DNA of 52,742 nucleotides from an uncultured Prevotellaceae bacterium. Lineage in GTDB: Bacteria > Bacteroidota > Bacteroidia > Bacteroidales > Bacteroidaceae. The position numbers and the translations under genes are program-made. A model generated the notes under the pieces. It made no database searches. It was given only the letters and a program-made list of their open reading frames with translations, and was not told the DNA's origin. The stretch covers positions 1 through 52,742 of the forward strand of contig CALCEL010000016.1 of NCBI GenBank assembly GCA_937900485.1. The letters are read 5' to 3'. Shown piece after piece: positions 36,246 through 45,569 of this stretch (the stretch's first letter is position 1; every line of letters starts with the position of its first letter).

Positions 36246-37505
36246 ATGCCAAAGAAAAAATATCATATAAATTCATTCTTCGCAGGAATCGGAGGTTTTG
36301 ATGTGGCGTTTGAGAAACAAGGATTCTCAACGTCCTTACTATGTGAGATTAATCCTTTCTGCAATCAAATTCTAAATCGTCATTGGCCAAATGTCATGAA
36401 AGAGGGGGACATTAACACCATCAAAGTGGAGAATATTCCTGATGTCGAACTCTGGTGTGGCGGGTTCCCTTGTCAAGATATATCTGTAGCCAGAGGCGCA
36501 TCGGAAAGATTAGGATTAAAGGGAAAACGTTCTGGCCTTTTTTATCGGTTTGCAGACTTAATTGAACAAAAAATGCCGGAGGTTGTTATTATTGAAAATG
36601 TCGCTGGACTTTTTACTTCTAATAATGGGAGAGATTTTGGTGTCATTCTGCAAACATTATCCTCTTTGGGATATTGTGTCGCTTGGCGATTATTAAATAG
36701 CAGATATTTTGGCGTACCACAATCCCGTACCCGTGTTTATCTATGCTGCTGGAGAAACAATCCTGTAAAGGCATTAAATGTTATGTTTGATGCCCAAGGT
36801 GCTTTTAAGCCGGCGAACGAAAGGAAGGATTTTATTACAGAGGAAAGCTTGATCGAGGAATATCCCAAGGTTCCCAAAGTGGCATACTGTTTGGCTGCCT
36901 CTTCAGGAAGACATACTGGTACCGATTGGAGTAGGACTTATGTGGTATGCAAAGATGGGGTTCGTCGTCTTTCGCCATTAGAATCAGAAAGACTTCAGGG
37001 GTTTCCTGACAACTGGACATTACCTACAGATGAATCAGTTAATGATGATAATATTAATACCCTTAGATATACCGCTATTGGTAATGCTGTATCTGTTCCT
37101 GTTGTGGAATGGATTGCTACTAGGGTAAAGACACAACTTGCTAGGAGGGATAATTTGGATGATTTTGAAAACGCACTAACTCAATTTAATGATTTAATAA
37201 AATCAAAATGGTCGGACTCAAGGTTATCTGATATTGATTTTACTGATACGACTAAAGACTACAAATGGAAAAGAGGGGGGATAGTTTGGACGGATAGAGT
37301 ATTGGAATGCAACATTAGTCCAACACCTGCAAATGCGATTCCATCATCATTGTTAAAGTTGATAGAGAAAGATCAAAACAATCCTGTTTATTATCTTTCT
37401 CCTAATGCAGCAGAAGGAATATTACGAAGAGTAGATGGGCAAAAAAGAACCCTATTTCATCCACTTCGCATAGCTTTAGAAAAACTCAGTACAAGAAATA
37501 TTTAG
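36246..37505 (+). CDS. DNA cytosine-5 methyltransferase
   Basis: About 419 residues from the ATG at 36246 (MPKKKYHINSFFAGIGGF); a longer frame from 36156 adds 30 residues that overlap the DUF1016 gene and show no homology. Motif I FFAGIGGFDVAFE, motif IV GFPCQDISVARG with the catalytic Cys, motif VI VVIIENVAGLF, motif VIII VPQSRTRVYL, and motifs IX-X near RYTAIGNAVSVPVVEW are all present, so it should be active. About 110 extra residues follow motif X, ending KLSTRNI. It probably protects host DNA from the restriction subunits encoded 4 bases downstream. Confidence 0.93.
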   Translation: MPKKKYHINSFFAGIGGFDVAFEKQGFSTSLLCEINPFCNQILNRHWPNVMKEGDINTIKVENIPDVELWCGGFPCQDISVARGASERLGLKGKRSGLFYRFADLIEQKMPEVVIIENVAGLFTSNNGRDFGVILQTLSSLGYCVAWRLLNSRYFGVPQSRTRVYLCCWRNNPVKALNVMFDAQGAFKPANERKDFITEESLIEEYPKVPKVAYCLAASSGRHTGTDWSRTYVVCKDGVRRLSPLESERLQGFPDNWTLPTDESVNDDNINTLRYTAIGNAVSVPVVEWIATRVKTQLARRDNLDDFENALTQFNDLIKSKWSDSRLSDIDFTDTTKDYKWKRGGIVWTDRVLECNISPTPANAIPSSLLKLIEKDQNNPVYYLSPNAAEGILRRVDGQKRTLFHPLRIALEKLSTRNI

Positions 37506-37509
37506 AATT

Positions 37510-39534
37510 ATGGCAGGTTTCAATTTTATAACTGTTCGTCTGGGAAAAGACAGTATTCCAGATATCAAGCAGATTTGTTCCTCATATGTGGGAATTCTGA
37601 GCGAACCATTAACAATAAATGTAAAATGTACTCAGGTGCCTGACAACTACGGACACAACGATTACGCTTTTTTATGGCTTGGCTCTGACAACAACAAAGG
37701 AATGCCTACAAATTGGAAACAGGGCTTTAAGGCCGTTGGCCGTGTTAAAAATGTCCTACGTGGAAAAAATTACAATGATACATCTGAGACAACAATAGAG
37801 ATTGTTTACATTTTCAGAGAGTCTATTAATAGAATGGACATCTTAAGATGTGCACCAACTGCGTATTATTGGTGTTCCTCAATGCCGTTAATCGGATTGG
37901 ATGATCATGCAAATCAAACAATACGCAATATGACTGGTAGTGCCTTCGCAGACCTACGTGCATTCTTTTCAGCTATTGATTCTGTTGCAAATTATTTCAA
38001 GAACGACATCCTTCAAATAGAGCCTGGATTTGAACAATATTTTGATTATCCGTTGCCCAATCCACAGCTCTATCCTAATATCAAAAGCCTCGCAGAGATA
38101 AACTCTGAATTAAAGATGACGAGGTCTACATATGCCCTTCAACAAATCTTCTATGGTGCCCCAGGTACAGGAAAGTCGCAACGTATTAAGGAACAGTTGA
38201 AAGCGTTGAATGTGCCAAAGGAAAACATTTTCCGCACAACGTTCCATCCTGATAGCGATTTTTCAACTTTTGTTGGAGCTTATAAGCCAACCATGAAGAA
38301 ACAATATCGTTATGATGGAAAGGTAAAAGCGAAATATTATGAGGATGATGACTTGGCTGGAGCGAAAAAAGATGAAGTCATCATTGATAAGGTTATTCAA
38401 TATGACTTTATCCCTCAGACCTTTATAAAGGCTTATGTACGTGCTTACCAAACGAACGAAAATGTCTATCTGATAATAGAAGAGATAAACCGAGGTAATT
38501 GTGCTCAGATATTTGGAGACCTTTTCCAATTGCTTGATCGAGACGAAAATGGAGTTTCGGAATATACAATAAAGGCAGACGCAGATATTCGAGCTTACCT
38601 TGAAGATGTACTTGGTTGTGATTCAGAAGGAATCAAGGATGGGGAACTTTGCCTTCCTTCCAACTTGTATATCTATGCTACGATGAATACAAGCGACCAA
38701 AGCTTGTTCCCTATCGACTCTGCCTTCAAACGCAGATGGGACTGGGAGTATGAGCCAATTAAGTACAAGAATGCTGATTGGGTAATTGACATAAACGGAA
38801 ATCAGTTCTCATGGACTTCATTCCAAAAAGAAGTGAACAATAGAATCTTTGAGTCCACAAATTCAGAAGACAAGATGTTGGGCGATTTCTTTGTAAAGCC
38901 ATATGATGGAATTATAACAGAGAAACTTTTGCTGAACAAGGTTTTGTTCTATCTATGGAATGACGTTTGTAAAGATGGCGATGGCGATATCTTCAAGACA
39001 GAAGACAATAAGGATGTAAAATTCTCAGACCTCTATGGTGAGAATGGTACAGCTATACTTCTTTCCATGATGAAACATCTTAAAGTGGAGCTTTTGTCAG
39101 AAAGTGACGATGAGGAGATAGATAATGATGGTGATGATGGTGATAACAGCAATACAAAGAGGTATTCAATAAATGGAGAAGAAACAAATGAGAAAGGCAA
39201 ATCATGGGGAAAAGGGGCGTTAGTAAAACGTGCCGTTGAAATCTATTGCAACAATCATCCAAAAGACACTGCAACTCAAATACGAAATGTTTGGATGTCT
39301 GCTGGCTTCAAGATACCTCATATTGTTGAAACCGAAGAAGATAAAAAAATGCGCTTGACTGGTTCTAGAGATAAAACAGGACGTGAACGAGCTAAAGAGG
39401 TTAAATTGTCTAATGGAGAATCTATTTATGTTTCCACAGAAGTCGGAAGTGATAAAATTTATGATGCGTTCGGCGATTTCCTTTCCAAGATTCAATCTAA
39501 GCTTGAATGGGGAATCAATATTCAAGAGTTGTAA
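37510..39534 (+). CDS. McrB-like AAA+ restriction subunit
   Basis: 674 residues. The N-terminal 200 residues contain an EVE/PUA-like pattern (NYGHNDYAFLWLGSD, FKAVGRVKNVLRGK) and may read DNA. The AAA+ motor has Walker A GAPGTGKS (216-223), Walker B LIIEEINRG (321-329), the McrB signature MNTSDQS (392-398) and FKRRW. An acidic linker (SESDDEEIDNDGDDGD) leads to a C-terminal domain of about 130 residues. McrB and LlaJI.R1 use such a motor, usually GTP-driven, to drive a nuclease subunit. The nuclease gene follows 15 bases later. Confidence 0.88.
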   Translation: MAGFNFITVRLGKDSIPDIKQICSSYVGILSEPLTINVKCTQVPDNYGHNDYAFLWLGSDNNKGMPTNWKQGFKAVGRVKNVLRGKNYNDTSETTIEIVYIFRESINRMDILRCAPTAYYWCSSMPLIGLDDHANQTIRNMTGSAFADLRAFFSAIDSVANYFKNDILQIEPGFEQYFDYPLPNPQLYPNIKSLAEINSELKMTRSTYALQQIFYGAPGTGKSQRIKEQLKALNVPKENIFRTTFHPDSDFSTFVGAYKPTMKKQYRYDGKVKAKYYEDDDLAGAKKDEVIIDKVIQYDFIPQTFIKAYVRAYQTNENVYLIIEEINRGNCAQIFGDLFQLLDRDENGVSEYTIKADADIRAYLEDVLGCDSEGIKDGELCLPSNLYIYATMNTSDQSLFPIDSAFKRRWDWEYEPIKYKNADWVIDINGNQFSWTSFQKEVNNRIFESTNSEDKMLGDFFVKPYDGIITEKLLLNKVLFYLWNDVCKDGDGDIFKTEDNKDVKFSDLYGENGTAILLSMMKHLKVELLSESDDEEIDNDGDDGDNSNTKRYSINGEETNEKGKSWGKGALVKRAVEIYCNNHPKDTATQIRNVWMSAGFKIPHIVETEEDKKMRLTGSRDKTGRERAKEVKLSNGESIYVSTEVGSDKIYDAFGDFLSKIQSKLEWGINIQEL

Positions 39535-39549
39535 ACGAGATTATTAGAT

Positions 39550-41868
39550 ATGTTGCTATTCATTGAAGGATATCCATACAATCTAGATGCCATCGTAAAA
39601 GATGGACTTTCGATTAGAGAAATACTCAAAGATGTAGTATCTATACCTGTAAAGGAAGATAACTACGCCTTTGGGTATGTGGGATATTGTTATAGCAAAG
39701 CGGCTAAGGATGTGGTATTCTTCTTGCCTAAAGTTGTACTGACAGGTGAACATAATGAAGAAAATGGTGATGATACAATATTTGGAGCCACACCACAGGA
39801 TATTATAGATTTTAATTCTGATTCGATAAAATCAAAATTTACGGAGGAAGGATGTAAAGAATACAAGGAGTTCCTTTCCACATTGTCAATCTGGATTTAC
39901 AGGGTGATTTCTGTCTATAAAGAGACTCATGATAGTGATATTCTTGAAAGTAAGGAGTACCAAGGTGAAAGCCGAGGAAAGAAAATCAAACAGAATACGT
40001 TGCTTGATGTAATTATAGCACTTCGTGACTTTAACAAGAACAATCAAGACTATTTTACCTTTATCGCTAAGAATATTCATTCGGGGGTCAATAAGATCCA
40101 ATGGCAAAAGACCATAACATCAACTACTCCTATTTTTTTGAAAGGACAGCCAATATATACAGATCCAATAAACAGAAAGAAGATGGTAAACTTCGACGAA
40201 GAATTGCTTGTCATCTTTTTCTCAATTCTGAATTATATAAGGGCAGAACATGGCTTTTCTTTTGATATCAATATGCACTATCAACTGATTAGCCCTGATA
40301 AAATAAAACGCTCTTATATTGCAAAGAATCTTGGATGCCGTCGTCTGAAACAAATCAAATACAAGTATTTCTCAGATAAGGCTCTGCGAATTTGGGATTT
40401 ATGTTATGCTTTCTTTGATAGAGAGTATAAAATTTCCATCAATAGACAAACTGAAGACTTCTTATTGGCAAAGAACTTTAATCTTATCTTTGAAGCAATG
40501 ATTGATACGCTGATAAGTGGAGATGATAAGCAAAAATTGCCAAAGGAACTGACAGACCAACGTGATGGCAAGTTAGTTGACCATATGTTTATTGGGCAGG
40601 GACTGATAGAGCAATCAAATTTGCCAGCAGAGCTGACTTATTATATTGGTGATAGCAAATACTACAAACGTTCGAAGGATGATACAACTGTACTTGGAGA
40701 TAAGTCTATCTACAAGCAATATACATATGCCAAGAACGTTATCCAATGGAATATGAACTTATTCCTTGATGACAATGATGATGGTGAGCAGCCACACCTT
40801 CGTGATTCATTGACCGAGGGTTACAATCCTATTCCCAACTTCTTTATCAGTGCTAGAATTCCAAATAAGAAAGAAGGGAATAAGTTCCTCTCTTTTGAAG
40901 AGGCTCAATTGGAGCCACAAGCTAATGGCATTCAGTTTAATAGACAATTCGAGAATAGACTGTTTGACAGAGATACGCTACTTCTTTGCCACTATGATGT
41001 AAATTTCCTCTATATCGTGTCACTCTATGGTCGGGCAAACAAGAGCAAACAAGCGACTTGGAGAGAATATGTGCGTAAGGAATTTAGAGAAAAAATACAA
41101 GACACATTCAATCAACTCTATACATTCCGTACTATTCAACCTCGTGATGGTATGGATTGCTATCGTTTCTTGAAAGAGAATTTCAGTCAATTAAATGGCA
41201 AGCTATATCGTTCAAAAGCAAACAAGAACTATTTGGTTCTTGCGTTGATGAAGTGTGATGACATTAGCAAGAGTATTTGGAATGCTCTCAATGTCAGACA
41301 AGCATCCATTGAGCAAGAGATGACAGATAATGAGGCTGTATTGCAAAACATTAGGAGTCATTTCCATGTAAGTGAGCCTTTTGCACTTGACACCGAGTTG
41401 CAAGTAGAAGATTTGCCGAACGTTGGAACATTAGCTCCTTTGCCTAAGGGGGCAGATGATTTGGTGATGATTGCTGTTGCCGGCAGCGAAGAGAAACGTC
41501 AATGGACATTTGACAATCTTTGGTATAACATACCTTTGGAAAAAATTGCCGATTCTCCATGGAATCAAGCGAAGTATTTGCTCTTGTATGTCAAGGGAGA
41601 GAAATTCGTGGGCAATCTCTGTAAGATTGTCCGTACAAAGCATGATGTATGGACAAAGGAAAAGTTGGTAGAAGGGAACTATCCTGATGCTCCCAGTCAT
41701 TCAGCCTACTTCATGATTCGAATAAGAAAGCCAAGTGATACTGATGCTGACTTGCAAAAGTTGCAATTCAACGTCAAAGACATCCCCAATAAGTATTGGG
41801 GCAATGAACGCATGGCTTTCATGCTGGTCAAGTTGAATAGTCTGGAGAATGTTGTTGATAGAGTGTAA
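39550..41868 (+). CDS. LlaJI-like restriction endonuclease subunit
   Basis: 772 residues. The middle matches the nuclease of LlaJI/McrC-like subunits: LAKNFNLIFEAMIDTL, then KLVDHMFIG with D344, and YYIGDSKYYKR with D368-x-K370, a PD-(D/E)XK site using Asp in place of Glu. The C-terminal 130 residues (QWTFDNLWYNIP onward) look like a separate EVE/PUA-like domain. It should cut DNA together with the McrB-like protein upstream; the methyltransferase before them completes the system. LlaJI itself uses two methyltransferases, here only one is seen. Confidence 0.75.
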   Translation: MLLFIEGYPYNLDAIVKDGLSIREILKDVVSIPVKEDNYAFGYVGYCYSKAAKDVVFFLPKVVLTGEHNEENGDDTIFGATPQDIIDFNSDSIKSKFTEEGCKEYKEFLSTLSIWIYRVISVYKETHDSDILESKEYQGESRGKKIKQNTLLDVIIALRDFNKNNQDYFTFIAKNIHSGVNKIQWQKTITSTTPIFLKGQPIYTDPINRKKMVNFDEELLVIFFSILNYIRAEHGFSFDINMHYQLISPDKIKRSYIAKNLGCRRLKQIKYKYFSDKALRIWDLCYAFFDREYKISINRQTEDFLLAKNFNLIFEAMIDTLISGDDKQKLPKELTDQRDGKLVDHMFIGQGLIEQSNLPAELTYYIGDSKYYKRSKDDTTVLGDKSIYKQYTYAKNVIQWNMNLFLDDNDDGEQPHLRDSLTEGYNPIPNFFISARIPNKKEGNKFLSFEEAQLEPQANGIQFNRQFENRLFDRDTLLLCHYDVNFLYIVSLYGRANKSKQATWREYVRKEFREKIQDTFNQLYTFRTIQPRDGMDCYRFLKENFSQLNGKLYRSKANKNYLVLALMKCDDISKSIWNALNVRQASIEQEMTDNEAVLQNIRSHFHVSEPFALDTELQVEDLPNVGTLAPLPKGADDLVMIAVAGSEEKRQWTFDNLWYNIPLEKIADSPWNQAKYLLLYVKGEKFVGNLCKIVRTKHDVWTKEKLVEGNYPDAPSHSAYFMIRIRKPSDTDADLQKLQFNVKDIPNKYWGNERMAFMLVKLNSLENVVDRV

Positions 41869-41917
41869 CGACATCGTGGTATAATTTTGTAAAAAATAAT
41901 TAATTAAAGGTTACAAT

Positions 41918-43468
41918 ATGACAAAAGAAGAATTGATGCAGAAATTAGTTTCAAAGAAACATGCCCCCTTTCTTTTTTTAGGGTCAGGTTTTTCTCGTCA
42001 TTACATAAACACTCCTGATTGGCGTGGTATTCTTGAAATGTTTGCGCCCAAACATATAAATCAATATTTCTCTGTACTTAATACGGATAGTTTGCCTACA
42101 ATTGCCACGCATATAGCAAAAGATCTGACAAATGATTTTTGGAATCTACCAGAAACGGATGAAACAAAGAAAAAATATGCAGATGACATAACAGATCAAA
42201 GCATATTGCTTAAAATTAAAATTTCAGATTATTTGAAAACGAAGTCGTCGGAAGACTTTCCTTCTCAATATGCTGATGAAATAGCTATGCTTCAGAAACT
42301 GTGTATTGATGGTATTATTACTACAAATTGGGATGACACAGCAGAGAGGATGTTCCCCAAATTCACTCCGTATATAGGACAACAAGAACTAATTTTTGCT
42401 CCAACATTCAACATTGGAGAAATATATAAGATACATGGATGTTTAAGAGAGCCATCCAGTATGGTTCTCACTGAATCTGACTACAAAGATTATAATGAAA
42501 AGAATGCCTATTTGGCAGCTAAAATGATTACAATTTTTATTGAACATCCTATCGTCTTTATGGGATACTCAATATCTGATATTAACATAATGGATCTTTT
42601 GCGCTCATTAGTTTGTTGCATGGACAAGAAAAATCTGGATAAGCTAAGGGACAATTTGATATTTGTTGATTGGCAGATTTCTGATACTGAAGTTTTTAAA
42701 ATTGATAGCCATAGTATATCACTAAATAACGATATTGTGTTACCTGTAACAAGAATAGAGACAAATAGCTATTTGAGAGTCTTTGAATGCCTCAGTAAGT
42801 ATGAACGTACTATTCCTGCTAATCTCCTACGTGAATATAAAAAGCAGTTTTATAATATAATTGTATCAGAAAAGCCTGAGAAACATTTATATGTTCTACC
42901 AGGGGAAAAGATTGACCAAAACTCAAACATTCAAGTTGTATATGGATTTGGAGCAGTTTCAAAGTACAAATCTGCAGTTGGATATACAGGATTGAAGGCT
43001 ATAAACATTCTAGAAGATATTATAGATGATAAAGACTTAGATGCTGTTCAAGTTCTAACGAAGAGTATCCCAAATATACGTCGTGGAGGGCAAAAGACAT
43101 CATTCCTACCCATATACAAATATCTGTCAAAAATAGGAATTAACTCAAAAGCAGATTATGATAATAATCAACTAGGAATTAATATTCCACTCTTTTCGCT
43201 AAAGGATTTTCAGTTTTATACTTTCTCTCCAGAAGATAAACAATTAAGCTTGAGTGAGGCAATCGAAAAATATAAGGAGCAAGAGTGGAAAGCTATCGCT
43301 CTAATTCCTTACTTAAATGTTCAAGAGGACGAAATGGATTCTTTAAAGGTTTTTATCAAATTATTTTTTAATAAATATCTGGTAAAAAGGAGCAACTATT
43401 CAACCTATATGAGAAGACTTATATGTTTCTACGATTGGAAAAGGTACGGATGGTATGATTCTATTTGA
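41918..43468 (+). CDS. SIR2-domain protein, predicted NAD-depleting defence effector
   Basis: 516 residues. The SIR2 fold is at residues 1-270: LGSGFSRH (21-28) in the NAD-binding loop, TTNWDD with N137, KIHGC with H173, and the closing VFMGYSISDINIMDLL. N137 and H173 are the residues SIR2-type NADases use. The C-terminal 240 residues are unassigned and may sense the trigger. Single-gene SIR2 proteins of this kind stop phage by emptying NAD+ from the cell. It lies 49 bases after the restriction endonuclease gene in the same direction. Confidence 0.85.
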   Translation: MTKEELMQKLVSKKHAPFLFLGSGFSRHYINTPDWRGILEMFAPKHINQYFSVLNTDSLPTIATHIAKDLTNDFWNLPETDETKKKYADDITDQSILLKIKISDYLKTKSSEDFPSQYADEIAMLQKLCIDGIITTNWDDTAERMFPKFTPYIGQQELIFAPTFNIGEIYKIHGCLREPSSMVLTESDYKDYNEKNAYLAAKMITIFIEHPIVFMGYSISDINIMDLLRSLVCCMDKKNLDKLRDNLIFVDWQISDTEVFKIDSHSISLNNDIVLPVTRIETNSYLRVFECLSKYERTIPANLLREYKKQFYNIIVSEKPEKHLYVLPGEKIDQNSNIQVVYGFGAVSKYKSAVGYTGLKAINILEDIIDDKDLDAVQVLTKSIPNIRRGGQKTSFLPIYKYLSKIGINSKADYDNNQLGINIPLFSLKDFQFYTFSPEDKQLSLSEAIEKYKEQEWKAIALIPYLNVQEDEMDSLKVFIKLFFNKYLVKRSNYSTYMRRLICFYDWKRYGWYDSI

Positions 43469-43568
43469 AGCAAAAATGGAATAAGCATATGTCAAATTGA
43501 AGAGAAATAAGAAATAGCACAGCATAGTTTGTGATATTCCGGATAGAAGGAAAGGAACATATTATAAC

Positions 43569-44939
43569 ATGAAGAATAACAATAACATCCCCGAACTGCA
43601 ATCTCCTTTCGAACAGTTAAGAGAGGTTGATGCTGATGGCAAGGAATGGTGGAACTCACGCAAGTTGGCGCGAGTGATGGGCTATGGCAAATACTGGAAC
43701 TTTGAGCGTGTCATTGCTAAGGCACAGGCATGGACTTCACAGAAAGGCTATCATCTAGGCGAGCATTTCGTGGAGATAACAGAGATGGCAGAACTGGGCA
43801 GTGGTGCAGTCAGAGAGGTGACGAGCATCCGTCTGTCTCGTGCGGCCTGTATGGCTGTGGCTATGAATGCCGACCAAAAGAAAGAGATGGTGAAGGCTGC
43901 TCAGCAATATTTCAGTGCGACCATGACTCCAGATGTTGCTGTGAGAAGCATGGAGTCTTCAGTACTCATGTATAGAAGTGGACATGGGAAAGTACAGGTT
44001 CAAGTTATCTTCGACACCAATACTTTCTGGCTTTCACAACAGAGAATGGCAGAGTTATTTGGGGTGACTCAACAGAACATTAGCTATCATCTGTCACAGA
44101 TAGAAGAAAGCGGTGAACTCCATTTGTCCGATGCTTACAAAAAAATTTTGTTACCTTCGGACAAATGGTCTGGTGAGGTGATGATGTATAACCTCGATGT
44201 GGTCATTGCCGTAGGTTATCGTGTGAATAGCTACGAGGCTACTCAGTTCCGTATCTGGGCAACACAAGTTCTGAAAGAATATCTTACCAAAGGCTTTGTG
44301 TTGGATGATGAACGCCTGAAGGGAAAGAACGTATTTGGGGCAGACTACTTTGATGATTTGCTTGACCGCATCCGCGAGATACGAATCAGTGAGCGACGTT
44401 ATTATCAGAAGATTACAGACATATACAGTGAGTGTAGTTCCGACTATGATAAGGATTCCGAAGAAACGCAGTTGTTCTTCAAGACTGTACAGAATATGAT
44501 GCATTATGCGGTAACAAAACAGACTGCTGCCGAGATTATCTATGACCGTGCGGATGCTGAACGCCCTCACATGGGATTGACAACATGGAAAAATGCGCCA
44601 GATGGAAGAGTTGTGAAATCGGATGTTACTGTGGCCAAGAACTATCTCAGCGAAAAGGAAGTTGATTCGTTGAACAGGTTGAGCAATGCCTTTATCGACA
44701 TTGCAGAGCAACGTGCAGAAGATCATATCTTGATGACAATGGCAGACTGGTCGGCTCTTCTACAACGCTATATGGAGTTGAACAACCGACCACTACTTCC
44801 TGATGCAGGTCGCGTGACTCACGAACAGGCGGTAGAAAAGGCACTCACAGAATATGACAAGTTCCGTGTCATTCAAGATAGAGAAATCATGAGTGACTTT
44901 GATAAGCAGTTGAAACTGCTGTTTGGAGATAAGAAGTAA
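43569..44939 (+). CDS. DinD-RhuM fusion protein
   Basis: 456 residues in two parts. Residues 1-115 match DinD/BRO-N-like proteins: EWWNSRKLARVMGYGKYWNF, GSGAVREVTSIRLSRAACMA. Residues about 130-456 match the RhuM family: IFDTNTFWLSQQRMAELFGV, NLDVVIAVGYRVNS, FRIWATQVLKEYLTKGF, and MTMADWSALLQRYM near the end. Both families are common in defence and mobile islands and are thought to bind nucleic acid; neither has a settled function. E. coli DinD is an SOS-induced inhibitor of RecA activities, which suggests a link with DNA damage. Confidence 0.82.
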   Translation: MKNNNNIPELQSPFEQLREVDADGKEWWNSRKLARVMGYGKYWNFERVIAKAQAWTSQKGYHLGEHFVEITEMAELGSGAVREVTSIRLSRAACMAVAMNADQKKEMVKAAQQYFSATMTPDVAVRSMESSVLMYRSGHGKVQVQVIFDTNTFWLSQQRMAELFGVTQQNISYHLSQIEESGELHLSDAYKKILLPSDKWSGEVMMYNLDVVIAVGYRVNSYEATQFRIWATQVLKEYLTKGFVLDDERLKGKNVFGADYFDDLLDRIREIRISERRYYQKITDIYSECSSDYDKDSEETQLFFKTVQNMMHYAVTKQTAAEIIYDRADAERPHMGLTTWKNAPDGRVVKSDVTVAKNYLSEKEVDSLNRLSNAFIDIAEQRAEDHILMTMADWSALLQRYMELNNRPLLPDAGRVTHEQAVEKALTEYDKFRVIQDREIMSDFDKQLKLLFGDKK

Positions 44940-45510
44940 AGATATTTATGCTTCAATACAAAATATATAATCACTATTTACAGCCATAGAATAATATGAC
45001 CATCAAAGAAGCATTGTCTAAATTTGACACAATAGACAAAAAAGGATTCTATATGCATGATGTTGAGGGGGCTCTATCTGCAGTGGAAGAATGTGAGAAA
45101 AACAATCCTGAGTATGAATATGAAATTCTTGCATTTGGCTTACAGCCCCAACATGCAAATAATCCATGGGGGAATTTTTACTATGGTCCTAGGATCACTC
45201 TTTCAGATGAAAATGGGAACCCTTTTTATATACCGTCATTCGCTCAAATAACCCCAATGCTATTTTATATTGGGAACAGCGTTATAAGGAGACAAGTAAT
45301 CCTCTTTTAACAATGAGATATGCAAGTCTAGTATGGGACTTCAAACGCTCTATTGCCAAGACCAACTTTGACAATGATTTATATCGAGTATTGGTAGACT
45401 GCCTTTTGGCTGTTTGCAATGAAGACTATGAGCCCCATCCAACAATAACAGTAAACGATTTGGAACATTTGTTTGAATTGGCAAAGAATCAGCAAGAAGA
45501 TTTAATTAAA

Positions 45511-45529
45511 CCCAAATCGGTCATTAGGA
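45511..45529 (+). repeat. Junction repeat CCCAAATCGGTCATTAGGA
   Basis: The first 17 bases are identical to 7899-7915, the end of the MITE-like element. The copy lies exactly where the island's last gene loses homology and just before the prophage's last gene. It could be a leftover end of a mobile element whose insertion or excision joined the two regions. Confidence 0.55.
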
Positions 45530-45569
45530 TTTCTCGGTGCTGTATGGCAGTGAGAAATCCTTCAGTTTT
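45527..45569 (+). terminator. Terminator-like hairpin at the island/prophage junction
   Basis: GGATTTCTC (45527-45535) pairs with GAGAAATCC (45552-45560) over a 16-base loop, followed by TTCAGTTTTT. It would stop rightward transcripts of the island. Confidence 0.55.
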
